Below are positions 25,984 through 35,480 of a stretch of 53,853 nt of DNA, in pieces (within the stretch, counting starts at the first letter, position 1; every line of letters begins with the position of its first letter). Below the pieces are notes generated by a model, which did not search any database, was not told where the DNA came from, and saw only the letters and a list, made by a program, of their open reading frames with translations. Source of the stretch: Deltaproteobacteria bacterium (lineage in GTDB: Bacteria; Desulfobacterota; Desulfobulbia; Desulfobulbales; SURF-16); assembly GCA_024277655.1 (NCBI GenBank), contig JAJRUT010000034.1, positions 1-53,853 on the forward strand, read 5' to 3'. A program made the position numbers and the translations under genes.

Positions 25984-27731
25984 TTGTTGCCCCCCGTATT
26001 GTTCATCGCACCCCCAAACCAGCCATCCTTGATAATCTGATTGCTCAGGGGATGGAACCCTGGCTTGCCAGCTTACTTGCCGGACGGATTGAGTCGCCGG
26101 TTGACCTTGATGATCTCTTTGCCCCTAGTATGAGTAACCTGCCTGACCCTGAGGTTATTCAAGATCTTTCTAAAGGCGTTTTGCGTATTGTTGACGCTAT
26201 TAAGGGTAAGGAAAAAATTGTTCTTGCAGTGGACCATGATATGGATGGTCAGGGAGCAGCGGCAGTACTATGGACAGCAATGGTGGATCATTTTCAGGTT
26301 GACCCCGGCCTGTTGACAGTCGTCACCAGTCATAGGTTGAGCGAGGGGTATGGCATTACACTGCCCGTGGCGGAGCGAATTATCGATTCTGGGGCAACCC
26401 TTGTTATCTCTGCCGATAAAGGCTCAAGCGATGAACAGCGTATCAAACTTATTAAAGAGGCTGGAATTGATGTTGTGGTGACGGATCATCACGAGATCCC
26501 CCAGGAAGGAACTCCAGACTCGGCCTATGCCTGTATCGACCCCACGACAAATCCTGATATCTATGACCCATTTATTTGTGGGGCGGGGGTTACCTTTCTG
26601 GTTATGGCCAAGGTGCGAACAGCCTTATTGGAAGATGGCCACCTAAAAAAATGTCCTTCTGTTCTGCCCCTGGTTGATTTTGTTGCTGTGGCAACTGTTG
26701 CTGATTGTGTAGCACTACGGCCTGATCGTAGTTTTATTAACCGCTTACTGGTCAAGAGGGGGCTTGAGTTTATCAATGATATGACAAGGCCCTGCTGGCA
26801 GGTCTTTAAAAAACATATCGGTGGGGCGGCAATAACCTCAACCACCATAGGTTTCCAGTTAGCCCCTGCGGTGGCCGCTGCCGGTCGCCTTGATTGGGCA
26901 GAAACAGGTTTTTTATTTCTCACCGCCCAAACAAGGGATGAGGCGGTGCGTGAGTGGCAAATTCTCCTTGAGCAAAATGAGGAGCGCAAAGAAATTGGTA
27001 AGGCGTTAACCGCAAAGGCGGATCGCCTCGCCAAGGTGATGACCAGTCAATCCCTGGTGCTCTTTATTGAGGATGGGCATAGTGGGGTTCATGGGATCAC
27101 GGCATCCCGGATAGTTGAAAAATTTGGAAAACCCGCAGCACTGTTCACTAAAAAAGCAGGTGAAGACGGCAGGGGTCTTGCCACAGGTTCTTTCCGGGGG
27201 ATTCCAGGCTTTAACGTCAGAAAGGCTCTGCAGTATGTGGATGATACCTATCCTGGCATTCTACGCTCTTTTGGGGGGCATCCCGGGGCTGCGGGGGGGG
27301 CGGTGTGGCTCGACGCCTTTGGACGCTTTCAGGTGGCCTATGAGGAGGCCGTGGTGCGACAACTGGGGACAAGGCCACTCTTACCTGAAATCATGGTGGA
27401 TGGCACACTCCCGGCAAATCTTCTCAATGTAAAGACCCTCGATGTTTTAGCTCGCCTTGACCCTTGGGGGAAGGATTTCCCCCAACCGACATTCATTGAC
27501 GATTTTCAGGTGGTTCGAATTAATCCGGTTGGCGATGGCAGTCACCTCAAGATGCGTATTGGTGCAGGTAAACAAATTTTTGACGCCATCTGGTTTAACG
27601 CCATTTCAGAGGGCGAGTCCATGCCTGTTGAGGTTGGGGAAAATAGGAGCCTTGTTTACCAGTTAGCGGATAATGTCTTTCGAGGCAGACGACGGTTTCA
27701 ATTACAGGTGCTTTTTGCCTTGGGTAAATAA
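25980..27731 (+). CDS. recJ: RecJ-family single-stranded DNA exonuclease
   Basis: A DHH-family 5'-3' exonuclease acting in recombination and mismatch repair. It begins with GTG overlapping the miaA stop, with AGGAG upstream. The metal-binding aspartates are in DHDMDG (Asp85, 87, 89), SADKG (Asp146) and the DHH triad (169-171). The DHHA1 motif GGHPGAAGG follows near residue 436, then an OB-like C-terminal domain. At 583 residues it is typical. Motif I reads DHDMDGQGA rather than the more usual DYDADGATS; the aspartates are kept. Confidence 0.88.
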   Translation: MIVAPRIVHRTPKPAILDNLIAQGMEPWLASLLAGRIESPVDLDDLFAPSMSNLPDPEVIQDLSKGVLRIVDAIKGKEKIVLAVDHDMDGQGAAAVLWTAMVDHFQVDPGLLTVVTSHRLSEGYGITLPVAERIIDSGATLVISADKGSSDEQRIKLIKEAGIDVVVTDHHEIPQEGTPDSAYACIDPTTNPDIYDPFICGAGVTFLVMAKVRTALLEDGHLKKCPSVLPLVDFVAVATVADCVALRPDRSFINRLLVKRGLEFINDMTRPCWQVFKKHIGGAAITSTTIGFQLAPAVAAAGRLDWAETGFLFLTAQTRDEAVREWQILLEQNEERKEIGKALTAKADRLAKVMTSQSLVLFIEDGHSGVHGITASRIVEKFGKPAALFTKKAGEDGRGLATGSFRGIPGFNVRKALQYVDDTYPGILRSFGGHPGAAGGAVWLDAFGRFQVAYEEAVVRQLGTRPLLPEIMVDGTLPANLLNVKTLDVLARLDPWGKDFPQPTFIDDFQVVRINPVGDGSHLKMRIGAGKQIFDAIWFNAISEGESMPVEVGENRSLVYQLADNVFRGRRRFQLQVLFALGK

Positions 27732-27829
27732 GTGTTTGGTTGAGCAAATAGTAGCTCTACTTATCGTCCTGACCTAACGTGCCTATATTTAATTTAACAT
27801 AATATACATTATGCGACATAGCACCTATA

Positions 27830-27861
27830 CCGCAAACAGGATTCAGTTGGACCTTTTGCGG
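27830..27861. repeat. Inverted repeat upstream of purB
   Basis: CCGCAAA (27830-27836) pairs with TTTGCGG (27855-27861) in the 290-bp recJ-purB gap. No T-run follows. It may be a leader hairpin; I see no purine riboswitch core around it. Confidence 0.35.
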
Positions 27862-28021
27862 TTCCCGTTTCAGCGCACCCCCCTCGCAAAACAAAAAACC
27901 GTTAGCCATGTTGTATTAAGGCCATGTAAAGAGCGTTAAAATAGAGTATGTATGAGACCTACCCTGCAATTCAAACTACACAAGGAACCCCAAACTACAA
28001 CACTAATACAGTGAGTTAAAT

Positions 28022-29467
28022 ATGAAACGTGATATATATCAGGAACCACTTGTCTCCCGTTACACCAGTCCAGAAATGCAATGGATCTTCTCTGAGGAGA
28101 ATAAATTTAGAAAATGGCGTCAGTGTTGGATTGCCCTGGCTGAATCCCAGTATGAGCTCGGCCTTACCGAGATTGTCACCAAAGAGATGGTTGATGAACT
28201 TAAGGCCCATAAGGATGATATTGATTTTGATGTGGCAGCCGCCAAGGAAAAAGAGATCCGCCATGACGTAATGGCTCATGTTTATGCCTATGGCCTTAAA
28301 TGCCCGACTGCGGAACCCATTATTCACCTTGGGGCCACCAGTCAGTTTGTTGGCTGTAACACGGATCTAATGGTGCAGCGTGAAGCCTTGGCCCTTGTAA
28401 AGAAAGGTATAATTAATGTTCTTGCCAATCTTTCTGGTTTCTGCCTAAAGCACAAAGATCTTGCTACCCTTGGCTATACCCACTACCAACCGGCCCAGCC
28501 CACCACCGTTGGCAAGCGTAATACCCTGTATCTTCAAGATTTAATCATGGATCTTGAGTATGTTGAACTCCTTGAGACCCAGGTTAAGGCCCGGGGCGTC
28601 AAAGGCACCGTGGGTACCCAGGCAACCTTTATTGAGTTGTTCCACGGTGACCATGCCAAAGTTCGTGAGCTTGATAAGCTTGTCTCTGCAAAGCTTGGTT
28701 TTAGCGACGTTTTTGGTGTTACTGGTCAAACATATACCCGCAAACTTGACATGAAGACCGCCGAGACCCTTGCCGGAGTTGGGGCAACTGCCCACAAGTT
28801 TGCCGTTGATATGCGTCTCCTGTCAAACCTTAAGGTTCAGGAGGAACCCTTTGCCAAGAGCCAGGTGGGAAGTTCTGCCATGGCCTACAAACGCAACCCC
28901 ATGCGCTCAGAACGGATGACCGGCCTTGGTCGCAAACTTATGGGTCTTCCGGGTAACTTTGGTGGAACCTATGCCAATCAATGGTTTGAGCGCACCCTTG
29001 ACGATTCGGCCATTCGCCGGATGGATATCCCCCAGGCCTTTTTGCTGACAGATGCCATCCTGAAACTCTTTATGAACATTACCTCCGACATGGTGGTTTA
29101 TCCGGCCCAGATTCAGCGTCACCTGCAACAGGAACTACCATTTATGGCCACAGAGAAAATCTTAATGGAGTGTGTGGAGAAAGGCGAAAGCCGCAACGTT
29201 ATGCATGAGGTGGTTAAGGTGCATTCGGTGGCCGCCGGGTTAGAAGTTAAAAATAACGGCACCGGCAATGATCTTCTTGTGCGGCTTGGCAACGACAAGG
29301 CCATCCCTTTTTCCCTAGGGGAGCTTGAAGCAATGATTGGTGACGGTTCTGAGTTTACCGGTCGCGCTAAGGAGCAGACCGTTGAGTACATCGCTGAGGA
29401 GGTGCAACCCGTACTTGACAAGTATGCGGATCTGCTTGGCGAGATGGACTCTTCACTGAATGTGTAA
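28022..29467 (+). CDS. purB: Adenylosuccinate lyase (long, eukaryote-like form)
   Basis: PurB cleaves SAICAR and adenylosuccinate, releasing fumarate, in purine synthesis. The fumarase-superfamily signature is GSSAMAYKRNPMRSE. TSQFVGCNTD and GYTHYQPAQPTTVGKR are the other conserved blocks. At 481 residues it is the longer type, closer to animal enzymes than to B. subtilis PurB. A DUF4911-like gene follows after 19 bp. Confidence 0.95.
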   Translation: MKRDIYQEPLVSRYTSPEMQWIFSEENKFRKWRQCWIALAESQYELGLTEIVTKEMVDELKAHKDDIDFDVAAAKEKEIRHDVMAHVYAYGLKCPTAEPIIHLGATSQFVGCNTDLMVQREALALVKKGIINVLANLSGFCLKHKDLATLGYTHYQPAQPTTVGKRNTLYLQDLIMDLEYVELLETQVKARGVKGTVGTQATFIELFHGDHAKVRELDKLVSAKLGFSDVFGVTGQTYTRKLDMKTAETLAGVGATAHKFAVDMRLLSNLKVQEEPFAKSQVGSSAMAYKRNPMRSERMTGLGRKLMGLPGNFGGTYANQWFERTLDDSAIRRMDIPQAFLLTDAILKLFMNITSDMVVYPAQIQRHLQQELPFMATEKILMECVEKGESRNVMHEVVKVHSVAAGLEVKNNGTGNDLLVRLGNDKAIPFSLGELEAMIGDGSEFTGRAKEQTVEYIAEEVQPVLDKYADLLGEMDSSLNV

Positions 29468-29486
29468 GGTGTAAATCACAACTATT

Positions 29487-29696
29487 ATGAACCAGACCAG
29501 TCTCACTTCCCTTTATCTGCGAATACGCCCTAATCGTATCCATTTTCTCAAGTTTATCCTTGAGGCGTATGAAGGCCTTGCGGTGTTATCCGTTTTTCGC
29601 CCCAAGGAGGGACTGGTCTTTATTCGCTTTGACCAGAACAACAGCAAGGAAGTCATCACCCTTCTCGACTCTCTCTGCCTGTCATCAAAACTGTAA
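29487..29696 (+). CDS. DUF4911-like small protein
   Basis: A 69-residue protein with a FLKFILEAYEGLAVLSVF core, which I recognise as the DUF4911 type found in Desulfobacterota, often near miaB. It ends 10 bp before miaB, so it is co-transcribed. Function is unknown; the size and fold pattern suggest a small alpha/beta ligand- or RNA-binding module, which is speculation. Confidence 0.75.
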   Translation: MNQTSLTSLYLRIRPNRIHFLKFILEAYEGLAVLSVFRPKEGLVFIRFDQNNSKEVITLLDSLCLSSKL

Positions 29697-29706
29697 ACCT
29701 AAATTT

Positions 29707-31029
29707 ATGAAATTTTTTATCGAAACCTTCGGCTGTCAGATGAATGATCGGGACTCCCTGATCATGACCCAGATCCTTGAACAGGCTGGATACAGTTGTG
29801 GCACCTCTATTATGGAAGCCGACATTATCGTCATCAATACCTGTTCTATCCGGGGCAAGGCCGAGCAAAAGGCCTACAGCCTTATTGGTTCTTTGCGTAA
29901 GCATAAACTGGCAAACCCCAATATCATCATTATAGTCACGGGCTGTGTGGCCCAGCAGGAAGGCCGTGCTATGGTTTCACGGATGCAGCACGTTGACATG
30001 GTACTCGGCCCCCAGTCCATCTATGGCCTTATCGATCATATCGAGAAGGTTAAAGAAACAGGTGAATCTCTTATCCTTACAGATCAGTCAAAACGCTTTG
30101 AAATCCCGCCTTTTTTACCAGATCTGCACCATTCAACGCCCCATAAGCGCTTCGTAACCATTATGCAGGGGTGCAATAATTACTGCACCTATTGCATTGT
30201 CCCATTTACCAGAGGTCGTGAGGTCAGTCGCAAACCTGCTGATATTATTGCCGAGGTTAAACATCTTATTGATCTTGGGGTTAAAGAGGTCACCCTTCTT
30301 GGCCAAAACGTCAATTCATATGGTCTTGATCAACCAGACGAATCTCGCACATCTTTTCCAGAATTACTGCGTGAGGTCTCAAAGGTTGCTGGGCTTATCC
30401 GCTTGCGGTTTACGACGTCAAATCCAAAAGATCTATCAAATGATCTCATGTCCTGCTTTGCAGAGCTTGACAATCTCTGCCTGCATTTTCATCTACCCAT
30501 GCAATCTGGTTCTGATATTGTCCTGGAGAGAATGAACCGTAAATACACCGTAGCGGACTACCTTTTATTGGTTAAGGGCTTACGGGCGGTGGCACCGGAC
30601 ATTTCCATTACAACGGATATAATTGTCGGCTTCCCCAATGAGACTGACGCCGATTTTATGGGAACCATGGCCCTCATGGAAGAGGTGCGTTACGATTCTG
30701 CCTTTTCCTTTATCTACTCAAATCGTCCCCCTGCCCTATCCTGTGATTTTGCTGATGAGGTGAGCAAGGAAGAGAAATCCCGAAGGCTCGCCCTCTTTCA
30801 AAAACGCCAAAAAGAGATTACCGTGGAGCAGCACCAGCGTTTTGTTGGCAGGGAATTTGACCTTATGATTGAAGGAGAGTCAAAAATGGGGAATGGCCAG
30901 TGGTCTGGTCGCTCCACCCATAATATTATTGTAAATTTTTACTCTGAAACAGTGTATCAACCCGGAGATATGGTCAGGGTCAGAGTTACAGAAGGTTTAA
31001 TGAATTCACTGCGGGCAGAACTGGTATAA
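29707..31029 (+). CDS. miaB: tRNA-2-methylthio-N6-dimethylallyladenosine synthase
   Basis: MiaB is a radical SAM methylthiotransferase that turns i6A37 into ms2i6A37 after MiaA. The start MKFFIETFGCQMN is the standard family start; a longer frame from 29560 overlaps the preceding gene and was not used. The auxiliary cluster cysteines are Cys10, Cys46 and Cys80. The radical SAM motif is CNNYCTYC (156, 160, 163). A C-terminal TRAM domain follows. Length is 440. Confidence 0.96.
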   Translation: MKFFIETFGCQMNDRDSLIMTQILEQAGYSCGTSIMEADIIVINTCSIRGKAEQKAYSLIGSLRKHKLANPNIIIIVTGCVAQQEGRAMVSRMQHVDMVLGPQSIYGLIDHIEKVKETGESLILTDQSKRFEIPPFLPDLHHSTPHKRFVTIMQGCNNYCTYCIVPFTRGREVSRKPADIIAEVKHLIDLGVKEVTLLGQNVNSYGLDQPDESRTSFPELLREVSKVAGLIRLRFTTSNPKDLSNDLMSCFAELDNLCLHFHLPMQSGSDIVLERMNRKYTVADYLLLVKGLRAVAPDISITTDIIVGFPNETDADFMGTMALMEEVRYDSAFSFIYSNRPPALSCDFADEVSKEEKSRRLALFQKRQKEITVEQHQRFVGREFDLMIEGESKMGNGQWSGRSTHNIIVNFYSETVYQPGDMVRVRVTEGLMNSLRAELV

Positions 31030-31126
31030 AAAATCAGTAACTACGGTCTTTCCAGGCAGCGCTACACCAAACAGCCATTTATTATCTGGTAAAGATTTGA
31101 TTGTTGATAAAATTTAAGAGGAAACC

Positions 31127-31780
31127 ATGATGATTGATCTCCATACCCATTGTTTTTTTTCAGACGGTGAACTCGTTCCGGCTGAACATTTGCGCCGCGT
31201 TGAGGTGCTTGGTTATGAGGCTATTGCCATTACCGATCATGCCGATTCCTCAAATATAGATTTCCTTATCCCCCGCATTGCCAAAGCCGCGAAAGACCTG
31301 AATATCCACTCCAGGACCAGGCTTCTCGTTGGAGTTGAACTTACCCATGTTCCTCCTGAGTTGATTGCTGAACTTGCCACAAAGTCACGTAAGCTTGGAG
31401 CTGAGGTTATTGTGGTTCATGGTGAGACGGTGGTTGAACCTGTTAAAGGGGGCACCAACCTAGCTGCTCTCCTCTGTGATGAGGTTGATGTTCTGGCCCA
31501 CCCCGGTTTTATTACAAGGGAGGAGATGGAGATTGCCGCAGAGAAAGGGATTTTGATTGAACTATCAGGCCGTAAGGGCCATAGTCTCACCAATGGCTAC
31601 GTGGCAAAACTGGCGTTGGAATGTGGGGCAAAGCTTATTGTTAATGCCGATGCCCACGGGCCAGCTGATTTTTTAACTGCAGATATGGCAAAGATTGTTG
31701 CCCTTGGGGCAGGATTAAATGAAAAGCAGTATCAGGAGATTCAGGCCAACATGGCGAAATTTGTCACGGCAATCAGTTAA
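31127..31780 (+). CDS. PHP-domain metal-dependent phosphoesterase
   Basis: A 217-residue PHP-domain protein with the metal motifs DLHTH (residues 4-8), ITDHAD and AHPGF, and a late NADAHGP. This is the histidinol-phosphatase-like branch often annotated as histidinol phosphate phosphatase domain protein. The substrate is unknown, and no his genes are nearby. GAGGAAACC precedes the ATG. Its last 8 bp overlap the convergent ComEA-like gene. Confidence 0.82.
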   Translation: MMIDLHTHCFFSDGELVPAEHLRRVEVLGYEAIAITDHADSSNIDFLIPRIAKAAKDLNIHSRTRLLVGVELTHVPPELIAELATKSRKLGAEVIVVHGETVVEPVKGGTNLAALLCDEVDVLAHPGFITREEMEIAAEKGILIELSGRKGHSLTNGYVAKLALECGAKLIVNADAHGPADFLTADMAKIVALGAGLNEKQYQEIQANMAKFVTAIS

Positions 31781-32144
31781 CCTGCCTGGTGGCGCTCTTC
31801 TGGGTAATATGAAAAAACTTTTGCAGGCGCAGAATCTTTTTGGGGCCGATTCCATCTACATCTTCCAGGTCAGCCAGGGATTTGAAAGGGCCATTTTTAA
31901 GGCGATACACCGTGATATTGCCAGCCAGAACAGGCCCTATCCCAGCTACGCCCTGTAACTCCTCAAAGGAGGCCAGGTTAAGGTCAAGGGTTTGAAAAAA
32001 GAGCAGAGGATGATCTTGTATCTCGGTGTTGAGATCAACCTCTACCTCGTGTTTTGACAGGGGCGTAGACGGGAACCAGAATCCGGCAAACAGGAGCGCG
32101 GCACCACAAAAAACTATAATAAATATAGCCCGACTATCGACCAT
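31773..32144 (-). CDS. ComEA-like membrane-anchored helix-hairpin-helix protein
   Basis: A 123-residue protein with an N-terminal membrane anchor (residues 6-23) and a helix-hairpin-helix domain (LNLASFEELQGVAGIG and LEDVDGIGPKKI). Such proteins bind DNA outside the membrane and support DNA uptake, as ComEA does, though many single-copy homologues have no proven role. It is downstream of cimA on the same strand. Confidence 0.8.
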   Translation of the reverse strand: MVDSRAIFIIVFCGAALLFAGFWFPSTPLSKHEVEVDLNTEIQDHPLLFFQTLDLNLASFEELQGVAGIGPVLAGNITVYRLKNGPFKSLADLEDVDGIGPKKILRLQKFFHITQKSATRQVN

Positions 32145-32243
32145 TGCCTCACACCAGAGTGAGTGATATGTAATGCCTGAATTTTCGGATATTCATCCTA
32201 ATCGTTGTTATCATTTACAGGATCATGCCCGAACGTTTAAGCG

Positions 32244-33836
32244 TTACACTGAACTCTCTTCGTCTTTCATGAGTTTATAGGTAATTGAATCAACTAACGC
32301 CTGCCAACTGGCATCAAGGATATCGGTTGAGACACCAACCGTTCCCCACTGGTTTTTATCGTCACTGGACTCGATCAAAACCCGAACCCTGGCACCGGTA
32401 CCATGTTCTGTGGCCAAGACCCGCACCCGGTAATCATTGAGCCAGACATCTTTCAGGTTGGGATAAAACCGTACCAACGCCTTGCGAAGTGCTTTATCCA
32501 AAGCATTTACCGGTCCATCTCCTAAAGAAGCGGTATGAACCATCTCTCCGGCAACTTCCAGACGTATAGTAGCCTCGGCCTGCAGATCATGATCAGAGCC
32601 TGTTTTCTGATTGATAACCCGAAAGCCCTTTAAGTCAAAATAACGTTTAATGGTTCCAAGGGCCTTACGCATAAGAAGTTCAAAGGAGGCATCGGCCCCC
32701 TCAAACTGGAAACCCTGATTTTCAAGTTCCTTCAGATCCTTTAAGATGGCGGTGACAACAGGATCGGTGGAGTCAATATTAATACCAAATTGCTGCGCCT
32801 TGTGGAGAATATTAGAACGACCAGACTGGTCAGAGATCAGGATACGCCGTTCGTTTCCCACCTTTTCCGGAGAAATATGCTCATAGGTAAGTGGGTTTTT
32901 CTGTACTGCACTCACATGGATACCGCCCTTGTGGGCAAAGGCAGAGGCCCCAACATAGGGCTGATAGCGATTGGGGGCAAGGTTGGCCAGTTCATTGATA
33001 TAACGTGACGTTTCGCTGAGTGAAGCCAGGTTCTCCCGAACCTTGAACTTATAATCCATCTTCAGGGCCAGGGCTGGAATGATCGAGGTCAGATTGCCGT
33101 TGCCGCACCGTTCACCATAGCCATTAATGGTTCCCTGAACCTGAGTGGCACCATTGGCAATACCAATAAGTGAATTGGCAACCGCCGTTTCAGAGTCATT
33201 ATGGGCATGGATACCAAGTTCTACCTTAACTTTCTTGGCGGCAAAATGGTCCGTTACCGCCTGCATAATCGCAGGGATTTCGGTGGGCAGAGTTCCACCA
33301 TTTGTATCACAGAGGATGAGGGCATCTGCCCCACCCGCAACTGCCCGGTCAAGGGTCTTCAGGGCGTACTCGCTGTTATCCTTAAAACCATCAAAAAAAT
33401 GTTCCGCATCGTAGAATAATTTTTCCACATGGGGTTTAAGGTAACGCAGAGAGTCCTCAATAATCAGGAGGTTGTCCTCAAGCTCGATCTGCAACGCCTG
33501 TAGTACATGAATCCCCCAGGATTTCCCGAAAATAGTGATAACCGGGGCACCGGCAGCAATCAGGCCATTGAGATTAGCATCAGAGGCGGCAGAATTCTTA
33601 AAATTACGGGTCGAACCAAAGGCTGCTACTAATGCATGTTTCAGGTCATAATCCTTGATCTGCTTGAAATATTCTGTTGAGGTGACGTTGGCACCTGGCC
33701 AACCACCTTCAATATAATCAATTCCAAGTTCATCAAGTTTCAGGGTAACCCGAACCTTATCTTCAACGGTGAGGTTGAAGTTTTCAGCTTGAGTACCGTC
33801 ACGCAGGGTTGTGTCATATATTGATATCTGTTTCAT
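32244..33836 (-). CDS. cimA: Citramalate synthase
   Basis: CimA condenses pyruvate and acetyl-CoA to (R)-citramalate, the entry to threonine-independent isoleucine synthesis. The HMG-lyase-like signature YDTTLRDGTQAENF is at the N-terminus, HAHNDSETAVANS is the metal-binding segment, and a LeuA-type allosteric domain ends the protein. I start at 33836 (MKQISIYDTTLRDG), the usual family start, rather than an upstream Met at 33866. It follows lysC by 50 bp. With leuB and ilvC it completes a coherent branched-chain set using acetyl-CoA. Confidence 0.93.
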   Translation of the reverse strand: MKQISIYDTTLRDGTQAENFNLTVEDKVRVTLKLDELGIDYIEGGWPGANVTSTEYFKQIKDYDLKHALVAAFGSTRNFKNSAASDANLNGLIAAGAPVITIFGKSWGIHVLQALQIELEDNLLIIEDSLRYLKPHVEKLFYDAEHFFDGFKDNSEYALKTLDRAVAGGADALILCDTNGGTLPTEIPAIMQAVTDHFAAKKVKVELGIHAHNDSETAVANSLIGIANGATQVQGTINGYGERCGNGNLTSIIPALALKMDYKFKVRENLASLSETSRYINELANLAPNRYQPYVGASAFAHKGGIHVSAVQKNPLTYEHISPEKVGNERRILISDQSGRSNILHKAQQFGINIDSTDPVVTAILKDLKELENQGFQFEGADASFELLMRKALGTIKRYFDLKGFRVINQKTGSDHDLQAEATIRLEVAGEMVHTASLGDGPVNALDKALRKALVRFYPNLKDVWLNDYRVRVLATEHGTGARVRVLIESSDDKNQWGTVGVSTDILDASWQALVDSITYKLMKDEESSV

Positions 33837-33886
33837 GGAAGATTCTCTTTGCCCCCCAGGCGTCATTTCCGTAACCGTTTGATTTG

Positions 33887-35125
33887 TTACGATCTTTCTT
33901 CTAAAGGTGTGGTCTTGTCAAGCTCAAAGGCATCGTGCAGTGACCTGACAGCAAGTTCGGTGTATTTCTCGGCAATAACACAAGAAACCTTGATTTCCGA
34001 TGTTGAAATGAGTGAGATGTTAATTCCCTCATTGGCAAGTACCTGAAACATGGTTGAGGCAATGGCCGAATGATTACGCATACCAACGCCAACAATAGAA
34101 ATTTTGGCAATATCAGGATCACCGATAAAACGTTCTGCACCGATGTCAGCACACACCTTTTTAACAATTTCCATGGCTGACTCATAGTCGGTTAAAGGTA
34201 CCGTAAATGTCATGTCGGTGAGGCCACCTTCACGGGTATTCTGAATAATCACATCAACCACGATGTCGGCATCAGAAATGGGGGTGAATATCTTTGAGGC
34301 AGTTCCTGGAGTATCGGGAACCTTACTGATGGTAATACGGGCTTCGTTCTTATTGTAGGTAACGCCAGACACTGGAAGTGATTCCATAAGTTCATCCTCT
34401 TCTACCACCCAGGTTCCTTCAGTATCAGTGAATGTGGAACGGACATGGATGGGTACTTTATATCTTTTAGCAAAACTAACGGAACGAATATCAAGAACCT
34501 TGGCCCCAAGGGAGGCCAGTTCAAGCATTTCGTCATAACTGATCTTATCAATTTTTCGCGCTTTTTTACACATATTGGGATCGGTGGTATACACCCCGTC
34601 AACATCTGTAAAAATTTCACAGGCATCGGCCTTCAGGGCTGCAGCAAGGGCCACAGCCGTGGTATCAGAACCACCACGACCTAATGTAGTTATGTTCTTT
34701 TCGGATGTAACCCCTTGAAAACCGGCAACTACTACAATCTTACCACTGGCGTGATGCTTCTCGATTTCATCCGTATCAATGGCCAAAATACGGGCCCTGG
34801 TGTGTGAATCATCGGTGATTATTTTGACCTGGTCACCCAGGAGGGAAATCGCATCCATGCCAGCGGCCTTAACCGCCATGGCAAACAGCGAAATAGTCAC
34901 CTGCTCCCCCGATGAAAGGAGCATGTCAAATTCACGGGGATCGGGGTGCTCTTGCATGGCATGGGCCAGGGCCACAAACTTGTTGGTCTCTCCACTCATG
35001 GCAGAGAGAACAACCACCATATCATTACCAGCCTTGGCAACCTTCATTACCCGTTCGGCAACAGCCTTTATTTTATCGGGATCGGCCACAGAGGTCCCCC
35101 CGAATTTTTGGACGATAACAGCCAT
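33887..35125 (-). CDS. lysC: Aspartate kinase
   Basis: LysC phosphorylates aspartate, the first step to lysine, methionine and threonine. It is 412 residues with KFGGTSVAD at the start, GRGGSDTTAVALA for nucleotide and substrate binding, and two C-terminal ACT domains (from about 265 and 345), so it is a feedback-regulated monofunctional type. It is first in the lysC-cimA-comEA-like transcript. Confidence 0.95.
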   Translation of the reverse strand: MAVIVQKFGGTSVADPDKIKAVAERVMKVAKAGNDMVVVLSAMSGETNKFVALAHAMQEHPDPREFDMLLSSGEQVTISLFAMAVKAAGMDAISLLGDQVKIITDDSHTRARILAIDTDEIEKHHASGKIVVVAGFQGVTSEKNITTLGRGGSDTTAVALAAALKADACEIFTDVDGVYTTDPNMCKKARKIDKISYDEMLELASLGAKVLDIRSVSFAKRYKVPIHVRSTFTDTEGTWVVEEDELMESLPVSGVTYNKNEARITISKVPDTPGTASKIFTPISDADIVVDVIIQNTREGGLTDMTFTVPLTDYESAMEIVKKVCADIGAERFIGDPDIAKISIVGVGMRNHSAIASTMFQVLANEGINISLISTSEIKVSCVIAEKYTELAVRSLHDAFELDKTTPLEERS

Positions 35126-35480
35126 CTTGTCTCTTTATACTCCTGAAAATTACTTAATAATCTATTGGTAAACGAGTTTGCTTTAAGCCAAACAAAATAT
35201 AAATTAAAGGAAAAACAGCTTTCTTGTATACCAAAAGTTGGCCAAACTACCAAGGGTACATCTAGCTTATTTGCAAATTGATGCTTATTGTGTAAAAATA
35301 CGCATTTTTTTTAGTAGTCACGGGGGTGTTTTTGTCACTATATATAGTATAGGGCTGTTTTCCCTTGTGGCTACAGCAGATTATTGCTATTTATCCACCT
35401 TTAGCGCCTTGTTTTATAAAAAAGTTTATTGTAGAAAAAAGAGTGAAGTTTTCGCAGGTTAAGATTCACATCTAAACAGT
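35126..35480. other. Divergent AT-rich intergenic region lysC / M23 peptidase
   Basis: This 355-bp gap contains no gene that I can support. It is AT-rich and includes the 12-bp palindrome ACTATATATAGT at 35337-35348. It must hold both divergent promoters, but I cannot place them confidently. Confidence 0.5.

Noticed and set aside
29560..29706. Longer miaB beginning at 29560
   Set aside because: The extra 49 residues overlap the DUF4911-like gene and do not resemble MiaB; MKFFIETFGCQMN is the standard start.
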